This document shows, one piece after another, positions 1 through 9,588 of a DNA stretch of 22,622 nt (position 1 is its first letter; every line of letters begins with the position of its first letter). The DNA comes from Rhodanobacteraceae bacterium. Its GTDB lineage: Bacteria > Pseudomonadota > Gammaproteobacteria > Xanthomonadales > SZUA-5. The notes under the pieces are model-generated. The model did not search any database and was not told the origin of the DNA. It saw nothing but the letters and a program-made list of their open reading frames with translations. The stretch spans positions 1 through 22,622 of the forward strand of contig JADKFD010000047.1 in NCBI GenBank assembly GCA_016717705.1, in the 5' to 3' direction. Position numbers and translations under genes: made by a program.

Positions 1-408
1 CGCCAGGCGCGCGACGTGATCGCGGCGATCCGTGCGATCGACGCGAGCCTGGTTCTCCTCGGGCTGGCCGGCTCGCCGTTGTTGGGCTGGGCGCAGGCCA
101 GCGGCTTGCGCACCGCGGCCGAGGCGTTTGCCGACCGCGCCTACACGCCGCAAGGCACGCTGGTTTCGCGGCGCGAAAAGGGCGCCGTGCTGCACGACCC
201 GCACGAGGTGGCGGCACGCATGCTGCGCCTGGCGACCGAGGGCGTGGTCACGGCCATCGACGGCAGCACGGTGCGCATCGAGGCCGATTCGGTCTGCGTG
301 CATGGCGACAGCCCCGGCGCGGTCGAGATGGCGCGGGCCGTGCGCGCGCTGTTCGAGCGCTCGGGCGTGACCGTGCGATCGTTCGTTGCCGACGGGGTGC
401 CGCAATGA
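1..408 (+). CDS. pxpA: 5-oxoprolinase subunit PxpA (LamB/YcsF family), C-terminal part
   Basis: This is the C-terminal ~135 residues of a LamB/YcsF-family protein; the reading frame is open from base 1, so the start lies outside the window. The recognisable family end includes VCVHGDSPGAVEMARAVR near the C-terminus. In known systems PxpA acts with PxpB and PxpC to open 5-oxoproline (pyroglutamate) to glutamate at the cost of ATP, in the cytoplasm. The TGA stop overlaps the ATG of the next gene (ATGA at 405-408), implying translational coupling within one operon with the fused PxpB-PxpC gene. The assignment rests on the family-like tail and on this neighbour, and both agree. Confidence 0.88.
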   Translation, partial: RQARDVIAAIRAIDASLVLLGLAGSPLLGWAQASGLRTAAEAFADRAYTPQGTLVSRREKGAVLHDPHEVAARMLRLATEGVVTAIDGSTVRIEADSVCVHGDSPGAVEMARAVRALFERSGVTVRSFVADGVPQ

Positions 409-1996
409 TGCGGTTTCTGCCGGTCAACCTGGATGCCCTGCTGGTCGAACTCGACGACTTGCCTCAGACCCTGGCACTGCTCACCTCGCTGCAGGCCGAG
501 CCGATCGCCGGCATCGAAGAACTGGTGCCGGCGGCGCGCACGCTGCTGGTCCGCTACCGCCCCGTAAAGGTGTCGCATGCCGCGCTGGTCGAGCACATCG
601 GCGCGCGCAGCCTGACGGCCCCGGTCGAGCGCGCGGCCACGCTGATCGAGATCCCCGTGGTCTACAGCGGCGAAGACCTCGACGAGGTGGCGCAGATGCT
701 GGGCATCTCGCGCGAAGAGGTGATCCGCCGCCACACGGGCAGCGAATACCGTGTCGCCTTCACCGGCTTCGCGCCGGGCTTCGCCTACCTGAGCGGCGGC
801 GGCCCGGGCCTGAACGTGCCACGCCGCAGCACGCCGCGCACGCGCATCCCGGCCGGTGCCGTGGGGCTGGCGGGCGAGTTCAGCGCGGTCTATCCGCAGT
901 CCAGCCCGGGCGGCTGGCAGATCATCGGCGTGACGGCAACGCCGATGTGGGATCTGGGGCGCGAGGTGCCGGCCTTGCTGCAGCCGGGCTTTCGCGTTCG
1001 CTTCATCGACATGGCGCAACGGCCTGCCTTCACCTCAGCCGCTCCCCCGGCGCCAGCGCCGAGGCCGGCCGCGGCGCCGATGGCGATCGCGCACGACGGT
1101 GCCGCGCTCGAGATCCGCAGCGCGGGCCTGCAGGCCCTGTTCCAGGACACCGGCCGCCACGGCCAGGCCGGTCAGGGTGTCTCGGCTTCGGGCGCGATGG
1201 ACCAGGGCGCATTGCGCGCGGCGAATCGCCTGGTCGGCAATGCGAGCGACGCGGCCTGCGTCGAGATCGCCTACGGCGGCTTCCAGTTCGTCTGCCGCGG
1301 CGAGGCAGTGGTGGCCTTCACCGGCGCCGATGCACCCATCGAGCTCGCCGCTGCCGACGGCGCACGATCAACCGTGCCCGGCTACCAGGCCATCGCACTG
1401 TCGGACGGTGACAGCCTCACGCTCGGCGCGCCACGCGCGGGCAGTCGCTCGTACCTGGCGGTGCGTGGCGGCTTCGCCATTGCGCCGGTGCTGGGCAGCC
1501 GGTCCACCGACACACTGGCCCATGTGGGCCCCGCGCCCATCGCGGCCGGCGACCTGCTGCCGGTGCACCAGGTGGCACGAGGCGCTGTCATTGGCCTGTA
1601 CGAGCAGCCGCCCGCCGACCTGCCCACGGTGGAGCAGACCGTCACGCTCGACGTGGTGATGGGCCCGCGCACCGACTGGTTCACGCCCGAGGCGGTGGCG
1701 CTGTTGGCGAGCCAGGTGTGGACGGCCACACCGCAGTCCAACCGCGTCGGCCTTCGCCTGACCGGCAAGCAGCCGCTGGTGCGGGCCAACCCGGCCGAAC
1801 TGCCGAGCGAGGGCACGGTAGTTGGCGCCATCCAGGTGCCGCCCAGCGGGCAGCCCGTGCTGTTCCTGGCCGATCACCCGCTGACGGGCGGCTACCCGGT
1901 GATCGGCGCCGTTGCGACCTACCACCTCGACCGCGCGGGGCAGATCCCCATCGGCGCCAGCGTGCGCTTCAACCCCATTCAGCCTTTCGGTACGCC

Positions 1997-2000
<4 letters not shown>
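405..2000 (+). CDS. Fused 5-oxoprolinase subunits PxpB-PxpC (KipI-KipA / allophanate hydrolase AHS1-AHS2 fusion)
   Basis: The 531-residue protein has two family domains. Residues ~1-210 match the AHS1/KipI/PxpB fold, with the hallmark run FTGFAPGFAYLSGG and a following PRxSTPRTRIPAGAV segment. Residues ~225-525 match AHS2/KipA/PxpC, beginning with GLQALFQDTGRHGQAGQG and SGAMDQGALRAANRLVGN. These subunits are separate genes in E. coli and B. subtilis but are often fused elsewhere. With PxpA they form the bacterial 5-oxoprolinase. The start is the first of two consecutive ATG codons at 405, overlapping the pxpA stop; ATG at 408 is an equally good alternative. The stop (TGA 1998-2000) overlaps the ATG of the biotin carboxylase gene. 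The frame is intact. The linker between the domains, at about residues 205-220, is rich in Ala and Pro. Confidence 0.92.
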
Positions 2001-3730
<1,730 letters not shown>

Positions 3731-3798
3731 CCGCGGCAACTGGTGCCCGTCGCGCCGAGGCGGCGACGGCTGCAGCTGCCGCCCCTTCGGGGAACTGG
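3731..3798. other. Short intergenic stretch after the oxoprolinase operon
   Basis: This spacer lies between the convergent ends of the biotin carboxylase gene and the possible small minus-strand gene. It is rich in short GC palindromes (for example GCAGCTGC), but I find no stem followed by a T-run, so a terminator is not demonstrated. Confidence 0.4.
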
Positions 3799-4116
3799 TC
3801 AGGGAGCCAACAGCCACACCGATCGGGAGAGGTCGGCCGCGCGTTGCGGCCACCTCGGCTGCGATCCCGACAGTGGCGCCGCAGTCACGGGAGGGCCTGC
3901 GCGGGCCGATGCATCCAGCAAACCACGCAGTTCGCCGCTACACCTTCGCAGCGGCGCGAGATCGCTCGCGGCACCGCGTCGCAGGCAGCTATCGGCGTAT
4001 GCCGGCTCGTCCTGAATCCGCCGAACATCCACGCTCCAACCCTTGCCTGACATCAACCACTTGAAGCTCACCAACTGCATCAGTGCTTCACGTTCACAAT
4101 CCGCCGCTTCCCTCAT
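3799..4116 (-). CDS. Possible small hypothetical protein
   Basis: This is a 105-residue minus-strand frame. I chose the ATG at 4116 because GAGGGG lies about five bases upstream on the minus strand, a good Shine-Dalgarno match; the frame itself opens further upstream, to an ATG at 4206. The central part (LMQLVSFKWLMSGKGWSVDV, then a stretch containing PAYADSCL) reads like a real globular protein and resembles, from memory, short uncharacterised Burkholderiales proteins with a phenylalanine-lysine-tryptophan-leucine-methionine core. The last ~35 residues are low complexity and less protein-like. No catalytic motif is visible and I assign no function. It lies convergent to the biotin carboxylase gene and divergent from the phasin-like gene. 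Confidence 0.42.
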   Translation of the reverse strand: MREAADCEREALMQLVSFKWLMSGKGWSVDVRRIQDEPAYADSCLRRGAASDLAPLRRCSGELRGLLDASARAGPPVTAAPLSGSQPRWPQRAADLSRSVWLLAP

Positions 4117-4237
4117 TCGCCCCTCGACGATGCAATCCTTGCGGATCTGATCTTGCGCATGGCAACACACAACGAAAAGGTGGATTCCGGACGCGTTGAA
4201 CGTCAATTGCGGACATCGTCGGCTCGACGCGCGAACC

Positions 4238-4255
4238 TTAGGCCGGTCGGCCTAA
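4238..4255. promoter_or_regulatory. Perfect 18-bp palindrome, candidate TetR operator
   Basis: TTAGGCCG and CGGCCTAA are exact reverse complements separated by GT. The site lies about 100 bp upstream of the phasin-like gene, in the only sizeable noncoding gap before the unit that encodes a TetR-family regulator. TetR dimers typically bind 15-20 bp palindromes near their own operon promoters, so autoregulation is a reasonable inference. No second copy was noticed in the window. I could not place a convincing -35/-10 pair around it. Confidence 0.5.
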
Positions 4256-4355
4256 CTATCGACTGTTGCTAGCTCGACCAGCCCAGCGTCTTTGGGCCAA
4301 GATGCAGGGGTCGGTTGCGGAGTCCCGCAGCACTACCAACCCAAGGAGAATCCCG

Positions 4356-4877
4356 ATGTCCACACAGAACCTGAGCTCAGTGACGATCGAAATCATCGGC
4401 CAGTACCATCAGGCCGGCCAACGACTGGCACGCGCCTATGAACGCGGCCTGCAACGCGCAGCCGATGCGATAGGTGGGCAGCTCACAAAGTTCCTCGAAA
4501 AGCGCGAGTTGCCTCTCGTCGACGCCGACGTCAAGTCCAGCGTGATCGAAGCACAGCGCCAGGCGTCCGCCATCCTGGTCGGCGCCGTGCGCGCCAACAA
4601 CGAACGTGTGGCCGCCGCCAACGACCGCATTGCCGAGACCGCAACGAGCGGCGTCTGCACGCTGGCGGGACATGCCGAACGCATCGGCACTGCGTTCAAC
4701 AGCAACGCCGTCGATACGCTGGCGCAGCTTGGCATGCCGTCGGCGCAACTGTCGCTGGCGGTGGCCAAGGTGGTCGCCAACGGCGCCAATCGCATCGGTG
4801 AGGGTGCCGACGACACCGCCGTCGAGACGGTCGACGCTGAGCCCACGCCGAAGCGTGCGGTGCGCCGCCGCGGTTAA
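4356..4877 (+). CDS. Phasin-like granule-associated protein
   Basis: This 173-residue protein starts at ATG 4356, preceded by AAGGAGAA at a normal distance; the frame is open further upstream but only this start has a ribosome site. It is predicted to be largely alpha-helical and Ala-rich, without signal peptide or membrane segment. Amphipathic heptad-like stretches run from ~55 to ~150 (for example ANNERVAAANDRIAETATSG), and the tail is short and basic (PKRAVRRRG). This architecture is that of phasins, amphipathic proteins that coat polyhydroxyalkanoate granules or lipid droplets. It is the first gene of a unit with a small coiled-coil protein, a TetR regulator and an alpha/beta hydrolase. 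Phasins diverge widely in sequence, so the call rests on composition and context rather than on a specific motif. Confidence 0.6.
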   Translation: MSTQNLSSVTIEIIGQYHQAGQRLARAYERGLQRAADAIGGQLTKFLEKRELPLVDADVKSSVIEAQRQASAILVGAVRANNERVAAANDRIAETATSGVCTLAGHAERIGTAFNSNAVDTLAQLGMPSAQLSLAVAKVVANGANRIGEGADDTAVETVDAEPTPKRAVRRRG

Positions 4878-4884
4878 GGCCGCG

Positions 4885-5244
4885 ATGACGACGCGGCCGG
4901 TTCGCAAGCCAGCCACCGCCCGGCCCTCCAAGCCGGCGGAACCGGCGCTTCGCGGCGCCGGCCTGCTGAAGGCGCTCAGCGAAGAGGTCGCCGCGCAGCA
5001 CAGCCGCTTCTTCGAGTCGCTGCTCGGCATCGACCCGCGGGCGGCACGTCGCAAGGCCGGCGACCTGTTCGGACTGCCGACCTTCGAGGACCTGTTCGAC
5101 GAGCGCGTGGCGCGCTCGCTCGAGCGGCTTGGCGCCACTGAAGGGATCGCTGGCCTACGGTCGCAGCTCGCCGACATCGACGAGCGCCTGCGCCGCATCG
5201 AGCGCACGCTGCAGCGGCCCGCGAAGTCGCGCACCGGACGGTGA
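4885..5244 (+). CDS. Small basic coiled-coil protein, possibly granule-associated
   Basis: This 119-residue frame starts at ATG 4885, seven bases after the phasin-like stop. The first ~25 residues are basic and Pro/Ala-rich (MTTRPVRKPATARPSKPAEP) and probably disordered. Residues ~28-80 are amphipathic with aromatic/Leu faces (HSRFFESLLGIDPRAARR; LFGLPTFEDLFDERVARSL). The C-terminus (LRSQLADIDERLRRIERTLQ) is a clear short coiled coil, followed by a basic tail. I recognise no named family. The C-terminal helix resembles the oligomerisation helices at the ends of PHA-synthase partner and phasin-type proteins. Position between a phasin-like gene and a TetR gene suggests a structural partner on granules, but this is inference only. 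Confidence 0.65.
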   Translation: MTTRPVRKPATARPSKPAEPALRGAGLLKALSEEVAAQHSRFFESLLGIDPRAARRKAGDLFGLPTFEDLFDERVARSLERLGATEGIAGLRSQLADIDERLRRIERTLQRPAKSRTGR

Positions 5245-5259
5245 GCGCGGCGATCCCCG

Positions 5260-5898
5260 ATGGCCGCAGCGGCTCCGAAGACCCGCGACCGTATCGTCGA
5301 CGCCGCGCGCCGGCTGTTCAACGAACATGGCTTGCCAGCTGTATCGACGCACCGCATCGCTGCGGAAGTCGACATCAGCTCCGGCAACCTGCACTATCAC
5401 TTCCGCTCCAAGCGGCTCATCGTCGCGTGGCTGTTCCGGCGCTTCGAAGACCGGCTGACGCCCTGCCTCGATGCCGCGGCATCGGCGACCGCGCTGGACG
5501 ACCTGTGGCTGTCGCTGCATCTGACCTTCGAGGCGATCGACGAGTACCGGTTCATCCTGCGAGATATGGAATACGTGCTGAACGAGTCGCCCGAAATCGA
5601 ATCGCGCGCCCAGGCGCTTGTCTCGCGCCAGTTGGTCGCCGCGCAGGCGCTGTGCACCGGCCTGGCCGACGCCGGGGTCCTCGATGCCAGCGCCGACGAT
5701 ATCGACATGTTGGCGCTGCAGCTTGTCTTCGCCACCACCTGCTGGTATTCGTTCAAGCGGCTGATGCCGAAGCGCAAATCGCCCGCGCAAGGCGACGCCG
5801 CACTGGCCGCCTACTACACGCTCGGGCTGCTCGCGCCTTTCGTCGTCGGCGAGTCGCGCGACTACCTGAACTTCCTGCGAGCCAAGTACCTAAAGTAG
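5260..5898 (+). CDS. TetR/AcrR family transcriptional regulator
   Basis: This 212-residue protein has a standard N-terminal TetR DNA-binding domain at ~8-55: TRDRIVDAARRLFNEHG, then a helix-turn-helix ending in the hallmark ISSGNLHYHFRSK. The remainder is a helical ligand-binding and dimerisation region without recognisable ligand specificity. The start at ATG 5260, 15 bases after the preceding stop, gives the usual short lead before the first helix. It is third in a plus-strand unit after the phasin-like and coiled-coil genes and 36 bases before an alpha/beta hydrolase. The likely target is the 18-bp palindrome at 4238-4255. An acyl-CoA or fatty-acid ligand would fit the neighbouring genes but is not shown by the sequence. 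Confidence 0.9.
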   Translation: MAAAAPKTRDRIVDAARRLFNEHGLPAVSTHRIAAEVDISSGNLHYHFRSKRLIVAWLFRRFEDRLTPCLDAAASATALDDLWLSLHLTFEAIDEYRFILRDMEYVLNESPEIESRAQALVSRQLVAAQALCTGLADAGVLDASADDIDMLALQLVFATTCWYSFKRLMPKRKSPAQGDAALAAYYTLGLLAPFVVGESRDYLNFLRAKYLK

Positions 5899-5934
5899 GC
5901 TTCCCTTCCACCACAAAAACGCAAGAAATCATCG

Positions 5935-6708
5935 ATGGACCACGCCTCCACCCTGCCTTCACCCCCGTCGCGCTGGCTTCTCTGGGCCGAGTCGCGCGCC
6001 GCGCATGAGTTCGCGGCCACGTTGGCGGCATGGCCGTTGCTGAGGCTGGCCCCCAAGGGCGACGGCCATCCGGTGCTTGTACTGCCCGGCTTGTTCGCGA
6101 GCGACGCTTCGACACGCCTGCTGCGCGCGTACCTGCGCGAACGCGGCTACGACACGCATGGCTGGGGCCTGGGGCGCAACCTCGGACCGCGCCGCGGTGT
6201 GGCGACGGCGATGCTCCAGCGCCTCGACCAACTGCACGAACGCAGCGGCCGCCGCGTCAGTCTGGTCGGCTGGAGCCTGGGCGGCGCCTACGCGCGCCGT
6301 CTCGCCGCGGCCCGGCCCGACGCCATGCGCAATACCATCATGCTGGGCAGCCCGCTGGAGGGCAACCCACGCTCGTCCAACGCCTGGCGACTGTACGAGG
6401 CGACCAGCGGCAAACTCGCCGACGACGCCACCGAGCTTGCCGCGGCACGAGCCACGGTGTCATCTCCGATGACCTCGATCTACAGTCGCAGCGACGGCGT
6501 GGTCGCGTGGACGTCGAGCCGTCTGCCGTCCGCGCCGCAGGTGGAGAACATCGAGGTCCATGGCAGCCACGTCGGATTGGGCGTCAATGGCGCCGTGCTG
6601 CTGGCGATCGCCGACCGGCTCGCCCAGCGCGAAGGCGAGTGGAAGCCCTTCGCCGGTCGTCGCACGCTGATGCGTCCGTTGTACCCCGATCCGGACCGTG
6701 ACAGTTAG
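5935..6708 (+). CDS. Alpha/beta hydrolase, lipase/esterase-like
   Basis: This 257-residue cytoplasmic-type protein has no clear signal peptide. The fold is shown by GHPVLVLPGLFASDAST (strand and oxyanion region, ~44-60), nucleophile elbow GWSLGG with Ser near 114, likely acid Asp ~187 in YSRSDGVV, and likely His ~212 in VHGSHVGLG. These spacings match an alpha/beta hydrolase triad of the lipase/acyltransferase-like type that uses PGL and GWSLGG. It follows the TetR gene by 36 bp. A clear paralog is encoded at 12994-13831 on the other strand; both share LRLAPxGDGHPVLVLPGL, the GWSLGG elbow, SNAWR and SRSDGxV segments. Substrate is unknown; a storage lipid or polyester ester bond is a contextual guess. 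The ATG at 5935 lacks a strong ribosome site. Confidence 0.85.
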   Translation: MDHASTLPSPPSRWLLWAESRAAHEFAATLAAWPLLRLAPKGDGHPVLVLPGLFASDASTRLLRAYLRERGYDTHGWGLGRNLGPRRGVATAMLQRLDQLHERSGRRVSLVGWSLGGAYARRLAAARPDAMRNTIMLGSPLEGNPRSSNAWRLYEATSGKLADDATELAAARATVSSPMTSIYSRSDGVVAWTSSRLPSAPQVENIEVHGSHVGLGVNGAVLLAIADRLAQREGEWKPFAGRRTLMRPLYPDPDRDS

Positions 6709-6840
6709 GGTTTCCGCAGCCGGCCCTTCTGCGCCGGTACGGCAGCGCCACTTCACAGAGGCCTGGCAGCTTCTCATCACTGGCGCAACTGCCCGCTGGC
6801 CTTGCAGAGCACTGCCGGTGGGCTCCGACAGGACGGTTCA

Positions 6841-7551
6841 TCACGGTGCTTCAGGCTCGCCGTTGGATCTCCCAGGACCAACCGCGGCCGAAACCTTCGG
6901 CGCACTGGCGGTCGGCGCATCGCCAGACAGGCCAACGGGCTCCGCCGCCAGCGCGGTATTGCCCGGCACCACCATTGTCGTAGCGCCGCTCAACGCATCC
7001 GCAAGCCGCCGCGCACTCAACACATGCGCCTTCAGCGCGTAATCGAACAGCCCCACCTGATTGGCGATGAACTCCCGGGCGACCGTCGATAGATTGCCCG
7101 GCTCGAGTGCTACGCGTGCAGTCGCCTCGCCGCGCTCGACCACGACCGCCATGCCTTGCTTGCGGGCCAGATGCCGCATCGTCTCGTTCTCCGCCAGGCA
7201 ATGCATGAACAGCACGTCGATGGTGCGATTGCGCGCATGCAATCGCGCGCGCGCGAGCAATGCCTGCCCGATGCCTCGCCCGCGATGCCCAGCCAGCACA
7301 GAGATACCGAGCTCGGCGCCGTCGTCGCTGCACACCAGGTGCGCCGCACCGGCGATGCGCAGCTCTGCATCGAAGATGACAAACACGGCATCGCGATCGA
7401 AGTCGATCGAATCGACGTAGGCGCGAATAGCCTCGTCGCTCAACTGGGCACCGAAGCGCAGTCGACGTGCCTGCTCATCGAGCGCAAGCGCATGCGCCGC
7501 GAGCGATTCTCGCTGCGCACCCGTCAACTCGTTCGTCGCCGCGAATTCCAC
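6841..7551 (-). CDS. GNAT family N-acetyltransferase
   Basis: This 236-residue protein contains the acetyl-CoA-binding motif A of GNAT enzymes, GISVLAGHRGRGIGQALLAR at ~82-101, where RGRGIG forms the pyrophosphate loop. A preceding strand, LRIAGAAHLVC, and following segments FMHCLAENETMRHLARKQGM fit GNAT motifs D and B. Residues beyond ~155 form a C-terminal extension (FIANQVGLFDYALKAH, then a low-complexity tail) outside the minimal fold. Substrate is not predictable. It is on the same strand as, and 30 bases downstream of, the truncated M20 amidohydrolase, so the two probably formed an operon whose promoter was lost when the M20 gene was cut. The frame is intact. Confidence 0.82.
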   Translation of the reverse strand: MEFAATNELTGAQRESLAAHALALDEQARRLRFGAQLSDEAIRAYVDSIDFDRDAVFVIFDAELRIAGAAHLVCSDDGAELGISVLAGHRGRGIGQALLARARLHARNRTIDVLFMHCLAENETMRHLARKQGMAVVVERGEATARVALEPGNLSTVAREFIANQVGLFDYALKAHVLSARRLADALSGATTMVVPGNTALAAEPVGLSGDAPTASAPKVSAAVGPGRSNGEPEAP

Positions 7552-7581
7552 GGTCGCTCGTCTGAGCGGCCAACCCTCGCG

Positions 7582-7948
7582 CTACTGCAAGTAGGTCTCC
7601 GCAAGCAGGGCCCAGTAAGCAGCGCCGATCGGCAGGTTGCCATCGTTGAAGTCGTAGCCCGGGTTGTGGATCATGCATGCGCCGTGTTCGTCGCCCGCAC
7701 CGTTGCCGATGAACAGGTAGCAGCCGGGGCGCCGTTCGAGCATGAAGGCGAAGTCCTCGCTGCCCGTGGTGGCGGGTGCGTTCGGCACGACGCGCTCAGC
7801 CCCGACAAGTTCGAAGCCGATGCGGCGCGCGAACTCGGTCTCCTCGGGCGTGTTCACGAGCACCGCGTAGCCCTTGCGGTAGTCGATCTGCGCGCGCACG
7901 CCGAAGCTCTCGGCTTGCGCCGTGACGATCGCCTTCAGCCGCTGTTCG
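7582..7948 (-). pseudogene. M20-family amidohydrolase (hippurate hydrolase type), C-terminal fragment cut by IS
   Basis: Only the last ~120 residues remain. The segment ATTGSEDFAFML carries the conserved metal-binding glutamate region of M20D amidohydrolases, and MIHNPGYDFND followed by GAAYWALLAETYL is the standard C-terminal block with its metal-ligand histidine. Full-length relatives are about 380-400 residues, so roughly two thirds is missing. The frame runs upstream without interruption (EQRLKAIVTAQAESFGV) directly into the end of the IS3 element at ~7948. The exact junction is uncertain by a few bases because the IS end keeps the frame open. A GTG at 7899 could start a short product, but that would lack the catalytic dimetal site. 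The missing 5' part is not on the other side of the IS. Confidence 0.82.
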
Positions 7949-7965
7949 TGTTGGCGCCGACCGAA
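7944..7965. repeat. Left terminal inverted repeat of the IS3 element
   Basis: Twenty-two bases beginning GTTCGTGTTGGCGCC are identical to the reverse complement of 9589-9610. Imperfect symmetry continues inward to about 8010. Confidence 0.8.
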
Positions 7966-8018
7966 TTTTGACCCCCTGGGGGTGCGGACGATTTCTTGGA
8001 CTACTTGGAGGGTAGTTC

Positions 8019-9548
8019 ATGTTTTCATACGAGGACCGGCTTCGAGCCGTGCAGCTCTACATCAAGCTGGACAAGCGCATCGGCTTGACCATCCGTCAGC
8101 TGGGCTATCCGACGAAGAATGCGCTCTTGAGCTGGCATCGCGAGTACGAGCAGCGCCTTGACCTGCCCGCCGGCTACGTGCGCCAGCCGAGGTACTCGCA
8201 GGTGCGCAAGGAGCTTGCCGTCCGGCACTACCGCGAGCACGGCCGCTGCATCGCGGCGACGATCAGGGAACTGGGCTATCCATCGAGGTCATTGCTGTCC
8301 GATTGGCTTCAGGAGCTCGATCCGCAGGCGCGCGCTCGCGGCAATGTTCGATCCCAGGAACTGGCGCCTGAGGTCAAGCAATCTGCCGTCATCGCCTTGT
8401 GCATGCGACCAGCCAGCGCGCAGGTGGTGGCTGAGGAGCTGGGCGTGTCGCGAGGCTCGCTGTACAAGTGGAAGAATCAATTGCTCGGCCACGACGCATC
8501 CACATCCATGAATCGCCAGCAAGACGCCCCGGCAAGCCCTGATCGATCCGAGCTGGAACAGCAGCTCGAGACGCTTCGGCGAGACATCAGGCGCCTGCAG
8601 CTCGAGAAGGACCTGCTGAAGAAGGCGAACGAACTCCTAAAAAAAGAACTGGGCATCGACCAGCAGGACCTGACGAATCGGGAGAAGACGCTGCTGGTTG
8701 ATGCCCTGAGACCAACCTATGCAATGGCGGAGCTGCTCTGCGAGGTGGGCTTGCCACGCAGCTCCTACTTCTACCATCGCGCCCGGCTCCAGGTCGTGGA
8801 CAAGTACGTCGAGGCGCGACAGGTGATGACCGACATCTTCGAGCGCAACTACCGCTGCTATGGCTACCGCCGGATGCGCGCCTCGTTGACCGATCAGTCT
8901 GTGAACATCTCGGAGAAGGTCGTGCGGCGCCTGATGAAGCAGGAGTGCCTGGTGGCCGCGACGAGCAAACGACGTCGATACGGCTCGTACCTGGGCGAGA
9001 TCAGTCCAGCCCCGGACAACGTTCTGAACCGCGACTTCAGCGCGAGTGCGCCGAACGAGAAGTGGCTCACCGACATCACGGAGTTCCAGATCCCGGCTGG
9101 CAAGGTGTATCTGTCGCCGATGATCGATTGCTTCGATGGCATGGTCGTCAGCTGGTCGATCGGCACGCGGCCGAACGCCGAGTTGGTCAACACGATGCTG
9201 GACGCCGCCATCGATAAGGTCGCCGCCAGCGGTGAGCGGCCCGTTGTGCATTCGGACCGTGGCGGTCACTATCGATGGCCTGGCTGGCTATCCCGAATCG
9301 CTGAGGCCAAGCTGGTGCGCTCGATGTCCCGCAAGGGTTACTCGCCAGACAACGCGGCGTGCGAAGGCTTCTTCGGTCGCCTGAAGATCGAGATGTTCTT
9401 CTCGCGCGACTGGCTATCCACAACCATCGAGGAGTTCGTCGCTGCCTTGGACGCGTACATCCGCTGGTACAACGACGCGCGGATCAAGATCTCACTCGGC
9501 TTCCGCAGTCCCGTCGAGCACCGCAGGAGCCTGGGGATCGCTGTTTAA
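8019..9548 (+). CDS. IS3-family transposase, OrfA-OrfB in one frame
   Basis: The 509-residue protein combines OrfA-like and OrfB-like parts. The N-terminus has three helix-turn-helix-like units (about 1-50, 60-105 and 115-155); the first two are internal repeats of each other (TIRQLGYPTKNALLSW versus TIRELGYPSRSLLSDW). Residues ~178-211 form a coiled coil (LRRDIRRLQLEKDLLKKANE). The integrase core carries the catalytic triad: Asp 352 in LTDITEF, Asp 413 in HSDRGGHY and Glu 449 in NAACEGFFGRLK, a DD(35)E spacing typical of IS3. Most IS3 elements join OrfA and OrfB by a -1 frameshift at an A-run; here an A7 run at 8639-8645 lies at that junction but the zero frame already reads through. ATG 8019 follows GGAGG. 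The triad is complete, so activity is plausible. Confidence 0.93.
   Translation: MFSYEDRLRAVQLYIKLDKRIGLTIRQLGYPTKNALLSWHREYEQRLDLPAGYVRQPRYSQVRKELAVRHYREHGRCIAATIRELGYPSRSLLSDWLQELDPQARARGNVRSQELAPEVKQSAVIALCMRPASAQVVAEELGVSRGSLYKWKNQLLGHDASTSMNRQQDAPASPDRSELEQQLETLRRDIRRLQLEKDLLKKANELLKKELGIDQQDLTNREKTLLVDALRPTYAMAELLCEVGLPRSSYFYHRARLQVVDKYVEARQVMTDIFERNYRCYGYRRMRASLTDQSVNISEKVVRRLMKQECLVAATSKRRRYGSYLGEISPAPDNVLNRDFSASAPNEKWLTDITEFQIPAGKVYLSPMIDCFDGMVVSWSIGTRPNAELVNTMLDAAIDKVAASGERPVVHSDRGGHYRWPGWLSRIAEAKLVRSMSRKGYSPDNAACEGFFGRLKIEMFFSRDWLSTTIEEFVAALDAYIRWYNDARIKISLGFRSPVEHRRSLGIAV
8639..8645 (+). promoter_or_regulatory. A7 slippery run at the OrfA/OrfB junction
   Basis: Codons CTA AAA AAA GAA give an uninterrupted run of seven A before G, the classic slippery type used by IS3 elements. 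A -1 slip here would read into TGA at 8699-8701 and give a ~227-residue OrfA-like product, while the zero frame gives the full transposase. Function in frameshifting is inferred from position and sequence only. Confidence 0.4.
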
Positions 9549-9588
9549 CCAGTCCAAGTTTTTGGCCGCACCCCCCTGATGGTCAGTT

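Noticed and set aside
6720..6737. Hairpin CCGGC...GCCGG after the first alpha/beta hydrolase as a terminator
   Set aside because: The stem is only five bases with no T-run; such stems arise by chance in sequence this GC-rich.
7944..7948. GTTCG and CGAAC at the IS borders as a target-site duplication
   Set aside because: They are inverted, not direct, copies, so they extend the terminal inverted repeat rather than mark a duplication.
7156..7971. A long plus-strand frame over the GNAT and M20 genes
   Set aside because: The opposite strand carries recognisable GNAT and M20 motifs; this translation resembles no family and is a shadow.
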